Shown here: positions 16,978 to 25,304 of the stretch, piece after piece
How positions within the stretch are numbered: the first letter of the stretch is position 1
Layout of the letters: each line of letters starts with the position of its first letter
Origin: Cyanobium sp. AMD-g
GTDB lineage: Bacteria; Cyanobacteriota; Cyanobacteriia; PCC-6307; Cyanobiaceae
Direction of reading: 5' to 3'
DNA: 64,000 bases
Assembly (NCBI RefSeq): GCF_024346395.1
Contig: NZ_JAGQCW010000004.1
Coordinates: 184,910 to 248,909, forward strand
The notes under the pieces: generated by a model
Databases searched by the model: none
What the model was told of the DNA's origin: nothing
Seen by the model: the letters and a program-made list of their open reading frames with translations, nothing else
Program-made: the position numbers and the translations under genes

Positions 16978-17474
16978 TTGACGTGGACGCCCTGGCCGTC
17001 ACGATCAACGGCAGCCATACCCCAGTTCGCCAGAAACACGGCGGCGACACGAAAGCTGGCCCACCCGCCCCTTGAGGCCGATGCCAGAAGGACACCTTGA
17101 TTGACGCCTGACGACAGCCTGGACACGATCACGACTCCAGCTGCCATCTCAGGCCTCAGCAGGGCTCAAATCAACGGCTTCTACCGGTCAACCAGATTGA
17201 CACCACCCATCAACCTGATTGACACGGGACAGCTGTTGCTCTCCAGGCTTGGGCTGGCTGACCTTCAGTAGGCGCGGAGAGAGCCGTCGTGGATCTCGAC
17301 AGTTGACTCACCCATACCAGAGGCCATTTCCCAACCTGTACATTGTGTACAGATTGGGAAATACTTCACAGCTTCTTCCATCCTGCTGCTGCTCCCCATC
17401 CTGGAGCCAGCTGCAGCTGGGAGGTCTCAACGTCGCCTGCGGACAGGAACAGGCAGCCCCCAGACTCCATCAAT
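16978..17474. other. IS21 end debris and intergenic DNA
   Basis: About 500 bases after the istB remnant. It contains two copies of a 17-base unit (TCAACCAGATTGACACC at 17188-17204 and TCAACCTGATTGACACG at 17210-17226, spaced 22 bases), like the multiple terminal repeats of IS21 ends. No gene is seen in the remainder. Confidence 0.5.
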
Positions 17475-17867
17475 TCATGGCAGGACCTGATCGGCCAGCC
17501 GTCGCAGACGTTGATCGGCGGTGAGCAGCAGAGCCGCTTCCCGCCGGGCCAGGGCCAGGTAAAGACAGTCGTAGACGGGATGGTTCAGATGGCAGGCCAG
17601 GGCCAGGGCTTCCACCTGCAGATGGCGGTGGGGCTCAATCTGATCCACCAGATCGGCGGCGTCCGCCAGCAGCGGCTGGGGATCCATGCCCGCCAGCCCA
17701 GCGCCGCGCTGCAGCTTCCAGAGCGCATTCGCCACTTCCGTGAGCATCAGCTCGGGAGCCAGCACCAGCGGCGCCTGCCCGAGCTGCTCCGCCCAGTCGT
17801 TCGCCATCGGGTCATGCGTGATCAGTCGCAGCACCGCCGAAGCATCGAGCACCAGCGCCGGTGTCAT
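17475..17867 (-). CDS. PIN-domain toxin (VapC-like ribonuclease)
   Basis: About 130 residues starting MTPALVLDASAVLRL, with the first PIN aspartate in LVLDASAV, a conserved Glu in MLTEVANALW, and acidic residues in HPVYDCLYLALA and LLTADQRLR. PIN toxins are Mg-dependent RNases. The start is set at 17867 rather than the longer frame because the ATG overlaps the TGA of the upstream antitoxin (TGATG), the usual coupling in these pairs. Confidence 0.88.
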   Translation of the reverse strand: MTPALVLDASAVLRLITHDPMANDWAEQLGQAPLVLAPELMLTEVANALWKLQRGAGLAGMDPQPLLADAADLVDQIEPHRHLQVEALALACHLNHPVYDCLYLALARREAALLLTADQRLRRLADQVLP

Positions 17868-18112
17868 CAGCGCTCGCGGTCGCTGCGGATCAGGGATTCC
17901 GGCGACTCCTCCCACTGCAGTGCAGGTCGCTGCTGCCAGCGCTGGGCGATCCTCTCCAGCGCCAGCTGGCGCCGCTGCCTCGGGTCCCCGCCAACAATCG
18001 CCTCCAGATCAGCCAGGGCCTGCTGACTCAGGCTGCGCTTCTGGGCGCTGGCCCGGCGCTGCAACAGGCTGTGCAGGGGATCCGGCAGGTCGCGGATCTG
18101 CAGGGAAGGCAT
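17867..18112 (-). CDS. Antitoxin of PIN toxin (FitA/VapB-like)
   Basis: An 81-residue protein whose N-terminus, MPSLQIRDLPDPLHSLLQRR, fits ribbon-helix-helix antitoxins of the FitA type; KRSLSQQALADLEAI is the following helix. The acidic, Trp-containing C-terminus would wrap the toxin. It precedes and overlaps the toxin gene. Confidence 0.85.
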   Translation of the reverse strand: MPSLQIRDLPDPLHSLLQRRASAQKRSLSQQALADLEAIVGGDPRQRRQLALERIAQRWQQRPALQWEESPESLIRSDRER

Positions 18113-18147
18113 GGCAGGCTCCGGCCTTGAAGGAGTTTACTTGGAAT

Positions 18148-18164
18148 GCATGCGGATGGCATGC
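18148..18164. promoter_or_regulatory. Candidate autoregulatory operator of the PIN toxin pair
   Basis: Two GCATGC hexamers (18148-18153 and 18159-18164) with a 5-base spacer lie about 35 bases upstream of the antitoxin start. Paired palindromes at this place are usual operators for ribbon-helix-helix antitoxins. Confidence 0.45.
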
Positions 18165-18186
18165 TGCGGCAGCTTGAGCTCCTCTC

Positions 18187-18765
18187 TCAACCCCCCGCCC
18201 CCATTCGCGCCTCGGTCTCGATCCGCTGGGTGCCGCCACCTGAGGGCTCGAACTCCTGCCGCAGCTGCAGGTGCAGCAACCCATCCGGCTCCGTCGCGGC
18301 CCCCAGGCCGGGAACGGCGAGCCCGTCCAGCAGCACACGGTTCTGGGCCGCTCCGGCGCTCGGTTCGCCGTGCAGCCCGAAGGCCGGGCCGCAGCGCATC
18401 AGCACCCGGCCCCGCCAGATGGCGCTTGGGGCACTGCCCACCGTGTAGGTGATCGGGCCGCCCGGCGTCTGCAGCTGCAGCACCGGATCGCGGCCGCCCA
18501 GGCCGCAGGCGGCCCCGGTTGCCTGGGCGAGGTCGACCCGTTGGGCCCGCAGCAGATCGCCCCGCAGCAGGGCCAGCACCCGCTTCTGCTGGCCCCGCTC
18601 CCGCAGCTGGCGCACAATCCGCTCCACCTGCCGGCCATCCGCCACCAGCGCCTGCAGCACCACCCCCCACACCAGCAACCCGAGGCAGGCCGCCAGCAGC
18701 AGCTCCACCAGCGAAAACCCCGCCCCTGCCCGCCGGGGAACGGTCTTGAACGGCAACAACGCCAT
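18187..18765 (-). CDS. Pseudopilin, GspJ/PilW-like (fourth gene of pseudopilin operon)
   Basis: A 192-residue prepilin-like protein. The basic leader MALLPFKTVPRRAGAG ends at G/FSLVELLLAACLGLLVWG, with Glu5 present. The following stretch (VERIVRQLRERGQQKRVLAL) is amphipathic, and the globular region has two cysteines. It is the last of four genes transcribed leftwards from 20185, 25 bases after the third. Such minor pseudopilins prime or decorate type IV pili or a type II-like apparatus. Composition is GC-rich, as in the core. Confidence 0.8.
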   Translation of the reverse strand: MALLPFKTVPRRAGAGFSLVELLLAACLGLLVWGVVLQALVADGRQVERIVRQLRERGQQKRVLALLRGDLLRAQRVDLAQATGAACGLGGRDPVLQLQTPGGPITYTVGSAPSAIWRGRVLMRCGPAFGLHGEPSAGAAQNRVLLDGLAVPGLGAATEPDGLLHLQLRQEFEPSGGGTQRIETEARMGAGG

Positions 18766-18790
18766 GGCACAACTCCAAGGAAAGGGCGGC

Positions 18791-19288
18791 TCAGGACGAC
18801 GGATCCGGCAGGCAGCCGCCCGGCCCCTGCCGTCCCAGGCGGGTGATCCCCAGGGGCAGGGCCACCACCACGCAGCGCACCAGGTCGGTGCCCTCGGTGC
18901 GCAGCAGCACGGTGCCGCCGTCGAGGATCAGCCCGTTGCTGGTGAAGCGCACCGCGGCCGGCAGGTTGTGGCTGAGGCTCACCGCCGGCCCGCCGCCCAG
19001 GCCCTCGCCGAGATCCAGCGCGGCCCCTTCGCAGGGCGGCAGGCTGCTGCCCTGGGGTTCCTGCCAGCCGCTGGCCTCCAGGCTCAAGGCGCAGGGCTGG
19101 CCCAGGCGCAGGGCGGCATCGCGTCCGCGCTCGAGCCCCAGCATCACCCGGCGGCTGGCCCCCTCCAGCCGGGCGGTGGCCAGCTCCGTGCTGGCGGAGG
19201 CCAGCCCCAGCTGGGCCAGCAGGCCCACCAGCACCAGGGCCAGCAGGGTTTCCGGCAGTGTGAAGCCGCCCTGATCAGGGGCTGCCAT
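18791..19288 (-). CDS. Pseudopilin, GspH/FimT-like (third gene of pseudopilin operon)
   Basis: A 165-residue protein beginning MAAPDQGG/FTLPETLLALVLVG: a short leader, the PilD site, and Glu5. It has a GspH-like arrangement with a cluster of beta-strands, RFTSNGLILDGGTVLL and a conserved RCVVVALPLGITRLG near the end, resembling the C-terminal strand of FimT/GspH. The start at 19288 is chosen because it gives a proper prepilin leader; the longer upstream frame lies inside the preceding gene. It overlaps that gene by 14 bases. Confidence 0.8.
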   Translation of the reverse strand: MAAPDQGGFTLPETLLALVLVGLLAQLGLASASTELATARLEGASRRVMLGLERGRDAALRLGQPCALSLEASGWQEPQGSSLPPCEGAALDLGEGLGGGPAVSLSHNLPAAVRFTSNGLILDGGTVLLRTEGTDLVRCVVVALPLGITRLGRQGPGGCLPDPSS

Positions 19289-19682
19289 GGCCCCCTCCCT
19301 GCGGCGCGGGCCCGCAGAGCCCCAGAACCGCCGGCACATAGAGCCGCTGCCGCGCTGTGGCCTCGCCCTCCACCGCCAGCCGCAGCACCACCCCGTCGCC
19401 GCTGGCTGAGGTCTCCAGGTGGCGCACCAACCCAGGCGCCAAGGGGTCGGCGGACAGCAGCTGCAGCACCTGGCCAGCGGCGGTGGTGCAGTCACCAGCG
19501 CCAGGGCCAAGGCGGCGCAGGGCCGTTTCGGCCCGCAGCAACGCGGCCTCGGCCTGCTCCATCCGCTGCTGCTGGCGTTCCTCGGCCACGGCCGCGGCGC
19601 CCGCCAGGGCCCACAGCTGCAGGGAGGCCGCCGCCGAGGCGGCGAACACCGTCGATCCGATCAACAGTTCCAGCAGGCTCAT
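19275..19682 (-). CDS. Pseudopilin-like protein (second gene of pseudopilin operon)
   Basis: A 135-residue protein that starts directly with MSLLELLIGSTVFAASAAAS, so only the initiator methionine precedes the prepilin-type helix; upstream codons contain no start before a stop. Glu is at position 5 or 6 as in pilins. The rest (VAEERQQQRMEQAEAALLRA) is helical. The ATG overlaps the TGA of the first gene (ATGA). The near-absence of a leader raises doubt about PilD processing. Confidence 0.72.
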   Translation of the reverse strand: MSLLELLIGSTVFAASAAASLQLWALAGAAAVAEERQQQRMEQAEAALLRAETALRRLGPGAGDCTTAAGQVLQLLSADPLAPGLVRHLETSASGDGVVLRLAVEGEATARQRLYVPAVLGLCGPAPQGGGHGSP

Positions 19683-20185
19683 GGCCCCACCCCCCGCAGG
19701 CCCAGCAGGCGCACGTCAGTGATCTGCGGCTGCGGCTGGGCCGCGGTCAGCTGCACCGCGAAGGCCCCCTGACGCGAGGGCTCGTTGCCGGCGGCGTCCA
19801 GCTCCAGCAGCAGTTCGGCCGGGGCCAGCTGCGGGCGCCAGTCCACCAGCCGGTAGGAGCGGCCCAGCACCTGGCCGGCCTTGAAAGACGCGATCGCCGG
19901 GGCGGGAGCGCAGGCCAACCCCTGGGACTCCCAGTGCTCCAACGGCAGCGCCAGCAGGCAGGGATGGCTGCGGGAAAGATCAGCCAGCAGCTGCTGGCCC
20001 GCCGAGGCCAGCCGGTCTTCCGCCTGGCGCTGCTGCTGCTCCCGGATCCCCTGCAGGCGCACCTGGAGGCTGGCGGTGTGGGCCGAGAGGCTGCCCAGCA
20101 GCAGCACCAGGGAAGCCCCCATGGTCAGGGGCAGCACAAACCCCTGCGAGCGGGGGGGATGATGGCGGCAAACCAATGAGGCCAT
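19679..20185 (-). CDS. Pseudopilin-like protein (first gene of pseudopilin operon)
   Basis: About 168 residues from MASLVCRHHPPRSQG, then FVLPLTMGASLVLLLGSLSA as the prepilin-type segment; the usual Glu5 is replaced (FVLPL), as in PilX-like or GspK-like proteins. After it comes a helix rich in Gln/Arg and a globular beta-rich domain ending at ITDVRLLGLRGVG. The start at 20185 is chosen over the longer frame from 20290 because it gives a normal leader. It leads a four-gene set with overlapping or tight junctions. Confidence 0.7.
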   Translation of the reverse strand: MASLVCRHHPPRSQGFVLPLTMGASLVLLLGSLSAHTASLQVRLQGIREQQQRQAEDRLASAGQQLLADLSRSHPCLLALPLEHWESQGLACAPAPAIASFKAGQVLGRSYRLVDWRPQLAPAELLLELDAAGNEPSRQGAFAVQLTAAQPQPQITDVRLLGLRGVGP

Positions 20186-20351
20186 GGCGGTGACAGCAAC
20201 GTCTCCTCCAGAGTTCCCACCCGAGGACAGCAGCAGGAACAAGCTCAGCCCGCCCGACCTGCGGGCCCGCCTGGCGGCGCAGGGGATCACGGAAGCGGAT
20301 GTGGCCGACGCCGTGGCCTGGGCCAGGCACTCGTTTTCAGATCTGGCTTGA
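20184..20351 (+). CDS. Small protein, unknown function
   Basis: A 55-codon frame from ATG 20184, divergent from and overlapping the first pseudopilin start by 2 bases. The C-terminal half (DLRARLAAQGITEADVADAV) reads like a real helical small protein; the N-terminus is Pro/Ser-rich. It is not recognised. It lies just before remnants of another gene on the other strand, so it could belong to a decayed region. Confidence 0.35.
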   Translation: MAVTATSPPEFPPEDSSRNKLSPPDLRARLAAQGITEADVADAVAWARHSFSDLA

Positions 20352-20399
20352 CACTCCAGGATCAGGACATCGGCAGCGGCTGCAGCGAATCCACCCCCT

Positions 20400-20520
20400 G
20401 CAGAACAGTTCCGCAGGGGAATCGAGCGGGCCGGCCGGCCTTAGCGAGCGGTAGACACCGGCATCGAAGTAGAAAAACTTCTCATGGGCCACCACCTGGC
20501 GCCTCTGCCAGCAGATTCCA
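20400..20520 (-). pseudogene. Remnant of AAA ATPase / DUF4143-type protein
   Basis: On the minus strand a short frame encodes RRQVVAHEKFFYFDAGVYRS followed by LRPAGPLDSPAEL, closely matching the KFYFFDTGVYRALRPRGPLD block of DUF4143 ATPases. No ATPase domain is found upstream and the frame breaks on both sides, so only this piece survives. Confidence 0.55.
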
Positions 20521-20620
20521 GCTGCTGCGGCGTTGCTTGGACCACATCCAGCAGCGCCGGAACTTTTCTGCCGGCACAGGGGCTGGATCCGTGCCCGGGG
20601 CCTGCACCTAAATTCCCCCC

Positions 20621-21232
20621 ATGACCCACCCGAGGCCCAGGGACACCCGCGACGAGGTCGACGGCATCGTGCGTCGCCACCAGCTGGAGTACTCCCTGGG
20701 CCAGCTGCGGCTCGTCGGGCTGCTGTTGCTGGTGCTGGAGCTGAGCACGCTGCTGCTGGCGGGGAGCTTCGCCAGCGTCGAACCGCCCCTGGGCCGTCTC
20801 AGTGGCCTGATCGGGCTCTCCCTGGCCCTGCCGCTGCTGCCGCTGGGTTTCGGCCTCTACCTGCTTGGCGGCGGCCACCGGCGCCTCCACCACGAGCAAC
20901 CCTGGACCAGCGCCCTGCATCACGCCCTGCTGCCCCTGGGGCTGGTGCTGCTCCTGCTGCTGCCGGCCGTCACGATCCATGACGCCGCCATCGTGGCGAG
21001 CCAGTCACAAGGACCGGGGGCGCCCTCGCCACTTCATCAGGACCTGATCAACCCCTTGCGCCTGATCACGACCCTGTTGCTGCAAGGCATCACCGGCACC
21101 GGACTGCTGCTGCTGCAACGGCAGGGACGCCGCCAGATGCGGCGGGTGGGGCTCAGTCCGGCCCTGTTCTTCCGCACCGACGCCACGGGCCCGATGCAGC
21201 ACAAACTGAACCGATCTTCTGACAAGAACTGA
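20621..21232 (+). CDS. Four-helix membrane protein, possibly HpsJ-like
   Basis: A 203-residue protein with about four hydrophobic helices: LRLVGLLLLVLELSTLLLAG, LSGLIGLSLALPLLPLGFGL, ALLPLGLVLLLLLPAVTI and a last one near LLLQGITGTGLLLL. A basic C-terminal tail follows. The two-plus-two helix arrangement and the neighbouring pseudopilins recall the HpsJ-type proteins of cyanobacterial polysaccharide/pilus loci, but I cannot confirm this from sequence alone. It is GC-rich like the pseudopilin operon on its left. Confidence 0.7.
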   Translation: MTHPRPRDTRDEVDGIVRRHQLEYSLGQLRLVGLLLLVLELSTLLLAGSFASVEPPLGRLSGLIGLSLALPLLPLGFGLYLLGGGHRRLHHEQPWTSALHHALLPLGLVLLLLLPAVTIHDAAIVASQSQGPGAPSPLHQDLINPLRLITTLLLQGITGTGLLLLQRQGRRQMRRVGLSPALFFRTDATGPMQHKLNRSSDKN

Positions 21233-21886
21233 AACAGACGGCCGCGATGCTCCCTGCCACGCATAGCAGGACATCAATTAGAAGCATCTGAAAGGGCTAG
21301 GCCCAGAAAACTGTCTCATTAGTAGAGAAACAAGATGAGAGTAACGCATCCTCCAACGGCGCTAGTTGGCCGGCGCTTACATAAATCGAACGACGCAAAG
21401 GCCATAGCCATAGGTCACAACCGGCAGGAAACGAGCTTTCGACGAGAATAGAGTGAATCTACCATGCAATTTCACCCAAGCGCGGAGTAAAGAACCTGGC
21501 GCAGCACCCCCCCCCAGAAGCCACTTCTGCGCCTATGACTTAGCTGCGAGACAGATCCACTCAATAGTCATGTCAGTGTAGTAGCTAAATGCGGAAATGT
21601 GCCGGCGTGGCGCCTGATGCATAGAACAACCCCAAGGAAAGTCGAGATCTGACAATCAAGCTAGTGCACAATAAGCGCGTGAGGGAGTAGCTTAATGAAT
21701 GGCTCAAATAGTGCAAAGACCTGCTTCATTAGAGGTCGGATGCCTTCACTTTAGGCAGGAGCCGGAAAGGTTGAGCTGCCGCTCCTGGGCGATTAAGGGA
21801 TAAGCCTTGACAGCCCAGCAAAGTTTGGTCCACAGAGGAGTAGAATCGTCAAATAGCTCTCAAGCCCTAGGAGGAAGGCAGATCAG
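21233..21886. other. Intergenic region before minor-pilin operon A
   Basis: About 650 bases marking the change from GC-rich to AT-rich DNA. No gene is seen. It must hold the promoter of operon A; a Shine-Dalgarno run AGGAGG (21869-21874) precedes the first ATG by 12 bases. Confidence 0.5.
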
Positions 21887-23572
21887 ATGACCCACCGGAT
21901 GCTGCTCGAACTTCTTGCTGGCAAGTCAGCGAAGCATTCAACAGAACAGAAACTCTCGGACGATGACGGCTTTTCATTTTTGGCTGTCCTCTTTGTAGTC
22001 CTCGTTCTTACGCTTGGCACGCTGGCCGTTGCCAACCGCAATAGCCTCGGCTCACTAGGCTCTGCCTATCAAAGCCAAGGGCGTATCGCCCGCGCCGCAG
22101 CAGAGACAGGGATGACACAACTAGTAAGTGAACTCAACCGCCCCCGGAATCGGCCCTTGCTTGTCAACGCTGAATCACTCAATTTAAGAACAGTTTCCGC
22201 CATTCAGACCGCAGCACCGGGAACTTTCTCCACACAAGATTTGCAGGGGAAGGCCGCTCTTAATCCAGATCTCTCGGCGACCTTCGGGGCAGGAACGCTA
22301 GCCAGCCAACTTATCAATGTCGGCGATGGTAGCCAACAAAGATGGCAAGTAAAAAGTATATCAACATCCAACCCTACTCTTAACTCGGCACGACAGAACG
22401 TTACGTCCTCAAGCTTTGGAACCGTTAACACTGGAAACTTTACAGTTTCAGTCGGATCAAGCACGATTGCGGCGCGTACTGGGGAGATCACATTTACAGT
22501 TGAAGGCTATGCCTATCAAGGAGGCAACAAGGTAGCCACGGCAACACTCAGGAAAACATTTGAAGTTGTACCTAAATGCCAAGACAGAAGCCTAAATGGC
22601 TACAATTCAGTGTGGGGAAATGATACGAGGAAATGCACCTTAGGACTTGGCCTTTTATTTCTTGCGGGTGCGGCAAACAACGGCACTGGCACTTTCGACG
22701 TCACAGGGAATGCCACCAAGCTCAATGTTACCCCTACCTGCATTACTCCCACAGGAACATGCACCCCATTTGACTTAACGTATAACCCCATTGTCTATAC
22801 GCCACCAGCTGTTGACCGAGCGCTACCACTGCTAACGACAAATCTACAGAATGTCGTCAATAAATGCCAAAGGTCATCCGCAACCTATCTTGGAAATGCA
22901 ACATGCAATTTCACAAATACTGTAGATTACAATAAGACCTCACCATTAAGTACCAACAATTTCGCAGCATGGCCTTTGGCGCTGAGAAACATCTGTGCGC
23001 AGGAAACAATCAGCGGCAAATTAATTACCGTATGCAGCTTCAATAGATTAACCAATTCAAGCAATCTAAGATTTGATACTGCGGGTGGGCCGATTCGCTT
23101 CTTTTTCCCGAACCCAGACATTAACGCTACGACCCCAACCGTGACAAACGGAAGCGGCGGTAATAGTATTTCCCAAATCAACACAACAACTGCTGCCCCT
23201 GTGGCAGGCGATTTTGCTTGGTTCGGGTGCAACATAACCCAGTGTCCTACAATGCCTTTTAATGATGGGAAATCACCCAACGCACAAGTGTACGCGCAGA
23301 AGTTTGAAATCGACGTAGGCAATGGATCTTTTGGTCCAGGGTTTACCTATTTCCCCTATGGTCTTCTCTTCGCAGGAGGCTCTGGCGGTTTCCAGGGAGC
23401 TGCTTGGCAAAACGGCTTTGACACTCAAGGGAGTACAACCTTGAATGGAACTCAAGCAGATCTGGACAGCATCGCTGCCTTGATGGGAATCACTGGTGAA
23501 GTCGGGCAGGAGAGCACCCCACCATTGATTGATTATATTTTACGCTCTGTGAGAGAGTTTAGATTCTTCTAG
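21887..23572 (+). CDS. Large minor-pilin-like protein, operon A (paralogue of 40926-42557)
   Basis: A 561-residue protein with an N-terminal basic/acidic leader, then DG/FSFLAVLFVVLVLTLGTLAV, a prepilin-like segment lacking Glu5 (PilX-type). A conserved block LGSAYQSQGRIARAAAETGM and ELNRPRNRPLLVN follows, then a long beta-rich, Thr/Asn-rich extracellular region with several cysteines (VPKCQDRSLNGYN, RKCTLGLG). The same blocks occur in the GC-rich paralogue at 40926. Likely a large pilus-tip or adhesin-like subunit (inference). It is first of a five-gene set encoding secreted proteins and is AT-rich compared with its paralogue. Confidence 0.8.
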   Translation: MTHRMLLELLAGKSAKHSTEQKLSDDDGFSFLAVLFVVLVLTLGTLAVANRNSLGSLGSAYQSQGRIARAAAETGMTQLVSELNRPRNRPLLVNAESLNLRTVSAIQTAAPGTFSTQDLQGKAALNPDLSATFGAGTLASQLINVGDGSQQRWQVKSISTSNPTLNSARQNVTSSSFGTVNTGNFTVSVGSSTIAARTGEITFTVEGYAYQGGNKVATATLRKTFEVVPKCQDRSLNGYNSVWGNDTRKCTLGLGLLFLAGAANNGTGTFDVTGNATKLNVTPTCITPTGTCTPFDLTYNPIVYTPPAVDRALPLLTTNLQNVVNKCQRSSATYLGNATCNFTNTVDYNKTSPLSTNNFAAWPLALRNICAQETISGKLITVCSFNRLTNSSNLRFDTAGGPIRFFFPNPDINATTPTVTNGSGGNSISQINTTTAAPVAGDFAWFGCNITQCPTMPFNDGKSPNAQVYAQKFEIDVGNGSFGPGFTYFPYGLLFAGGSGGFQGAAWQNGFDTQGSTTLNGTQADLDSIAALMGITGEVGQESTPPLIDYILRSVREFRFF

Positions 23573-23574
23573 CT

Positions 23575-24156
23575 ATGGATTACTTTCCTGCTTTTTCCCT
23601 CAACAAGGATCATCGGCTGCACCGTGCGTCTAACGGTAGAGGCTTTACGCTAATAGAGCTGCTGGCATCCACATTGATTATAGTCATCGTCGTAGCAGGA
23701 ACCGCCAACCTCTTCATTCGATCCAACCAAGTATCCGCCTCAACAAATCGACGCTTTTCGCTTCAAGCACTGGTAGATCAAGACCTTGCCAGCATACAGC
23801 GTTTGAATGATCGCTACACATGTGCCAGCGGAACGGCGTGTGTAATTGCATCTGGAGATCCTACAAGAACAGGCTATTTCCCCGACGCCACCAACGCAAC
23901 GTCCGTGGCCTTTTTTGTTAATCGTTGCAATTACAGTGCTGGAGACTTAGTTACGGGCCTTGCTGGGTTGATTGGCTCAAATCTACCATCACCAGCTGGA
24001 GTTACACGAACGATTTTATCGGATGGCGCCAATGGAGCCACCAACACAACCCAAAGAGGAGCCCATAGATACCGAGTCAATTATTCGATTACGGATACAG
24101 GAGAACTCTTACGCTCAGTAGAGTTTGTCCCTACAGCCGTGTCATGGTGCCCTTAA
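23575..24156 (+). CDS. Minor pilin, PilV/PilW-like, operon A
   Basis: A 193-residue prepilin. The basic leader ends at RG/FTLIELLASTLIIVIVVAG with Glu5. The next region (STNRRFSLQALVDQDLASIQ, then RLNDRYTC) and the C-terminal VEFVPTAVSWCP are shared with the operon B protein at 42564, which ends in TAAWCP. Four or more cysteines suggest disulfides. It begins 2 bases after the preceding gene, so it is cotranscribed. Confidence 0.85.
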   Translation: MDYFPAFSLNKDHRLHRASNGRGFTLIELLASTLIIVIVVAGTANLFIRSNQVSASTNRRFSLQALVDQDLASIQRLNDRYTCASGTACVIASGDPTRTGYFPDATNATSVAFFVNRCNYSAGDLVTGLAGLIGSNLPSPAGVTRTILSDGANGATNTTQRGAHRYRVNYSITDTGELLRSVEFVPTAVSWCP

Positions 24157-24160
24157 TGCA

Positions 24161-24724
24161 ATGAAATCAAAGTTTGGTGGATTCACGCTAACTGAATTGA
24201 TGGTTGTGGTTGCCCTTATAGGCATCCTTTCTGCAGTCTCCATCACTGTCTCAGGAATCGAGTGGCGAAGAGAGCGTGTCAACGCAGTGGCAAGCGAGTT
24301 GGCCGGCTGGCTGCAAGCGGTAAGACGCGCGGCCATTAAAGGCTCAGTGACGGTGCCGCAATCCAGTTGTAATGTAAACATCTCGACAGGTACGATTACT
24401 GCAGGAAGCCCAGCATTTGCAACCATTACGAATCCAGCAGTTTGCGGGACCACTCAATCTCTTCAAGTCACCGCCCTATCAGGTTCAGACTCTTACACGA
24501 TCACAACTTCGGGACCAACCCAGTTCAAGTTCACACCACGAGGAACTGTGAATTCGGCTGGCACAAATGTGCAAATGACCACGCCAATTGTGCTTGCCGT
24601 CAGCATGAATGGTGCTGGGCCTACGCGCTGTGTTCGGATTTCACCTGGCTTAGGATTAATCACAATCGGTTCAAGCAACGGCCTTACCTCTGGTGCGTGC
24701 GACAACTTCGGAGTTCGATTCTGA
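24161..24724 (+). CDS. Minor pilin, GspH/FimT-like, operon A
   Basis: A 187-residue prepilin: MKSKFGG/FTLTELMVVVALIGILSAV, Glu5 present, very short leader. EWRRERVNAVASELAGWLQA and the C-terminal RCVRISPGLGLITIGSS fit the GspH/FimT family, some of whose members bind DNA in natural competence (family knowledge). The start at 24161 gives the leader; the longer frame from 24125 lies in the preceding gene. Its operon B counterpart is 43169-43756. Confidence 0.87.
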   Translation: MKSKFGGFTLTELMVVVALIGILSAVSITVSGIEWRRERVNAVASELAGWLQAVRRAAIKGSVTVPQSSCNVNISTGTITAGSPAFATITNPAVCGTTQSLQVTALSGSDSYTITTSGPTQFKFTPRGTVNSAGTNVQMTTPIVLAVSMNGAGPTRCVRISPGLGLITIGSSNGLTSGACDNFGVRF

Positions 24725-24727
24725 ACC

Positions 24728-25288
24728 ATGAAAAGCTTTTACTATGCTAACGAAGAAAGACAGCGAAACTCAGTCAAGCATTTAATCTCCATTTCTTGCG
24801 GCTTTACCATTGTTGAGCTCATCGTTGTTTCGGCTATTGGTGCGGTAGTTCTTTTTGCCGCAACCACATCATTGATTCCCCAGATTCGAACCAGCACCAA
24901 TCAATTGATAATACGTTCCCTGAATGATGAATGGGGCATGATCAACTTCTTTCTTGATTCAGAGATTAGCGAGGCTTCATGTGCATCTACCAGTGGATCT
25001 ACTTTAAGCCTCTTTAGTACCTTTGATTGTTCCGGTACGGCGTTGATCACTTACAGCTTGGCAGGCTCAACACTTTCTCGCACTGGGCCACCCATCAATG
25101 ATAATGGATCATTTGGCACGGGCTCAGTGACATCAGTGCTTTCTGAAAATGTAACTGCATTCACCCCAAACACCTCAACGGCACCCGCATCAAGCCGACA
25201 ACCGTTCTACACCGTTACTTTGTCATCAAATGGTTTGGAATACACCGGGCTAGCGAGTTCGGTACGCATGAGATTGTCCCAGTTCTGA
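24728..25288 (+). CDS. Minor pilin, PilW/GspJ-like, operon A
   Basis: A 186-residue prepilin with a longer leader ending at CG/FTIVELIVVSAIGAVVLFA. Conserved with operon B (43761) are the pattern of a helix ending in a WG-x-IN-xx-LDSEI block and the later RTGPPINDNGSF segment. Glu5 is present. It starts 3 bases after the FimT-like gene, confirming one transcript. Confidence 0.86.
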   Translation: MKSFYYANEERQRNSVKHLISISCGFTIVELIVVSAIGAVVLFAATTSLIPQIRTSTNQLIIRSLNDEWGMINFFLDSEISEASCASTSGSTLSLFSTFDCSGTALITYSLAGSTLSRTGPPINDNGSFGTGSVTSVLSENVTAFTPNTSTAPASSRQPFYTVTLSSNGLEYTGLASSVRMRLSQF

Positions 25289-25304
25289 TTCTGCACTGCA
25301 TACA

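Noticed and set aside
18449..20179. 576-codon plus-strand frame across the pseudopilin operon
   Set aside because: Gln/Pro/Arg-rich shadow; the minus strand shows prepilin signals in four frames.
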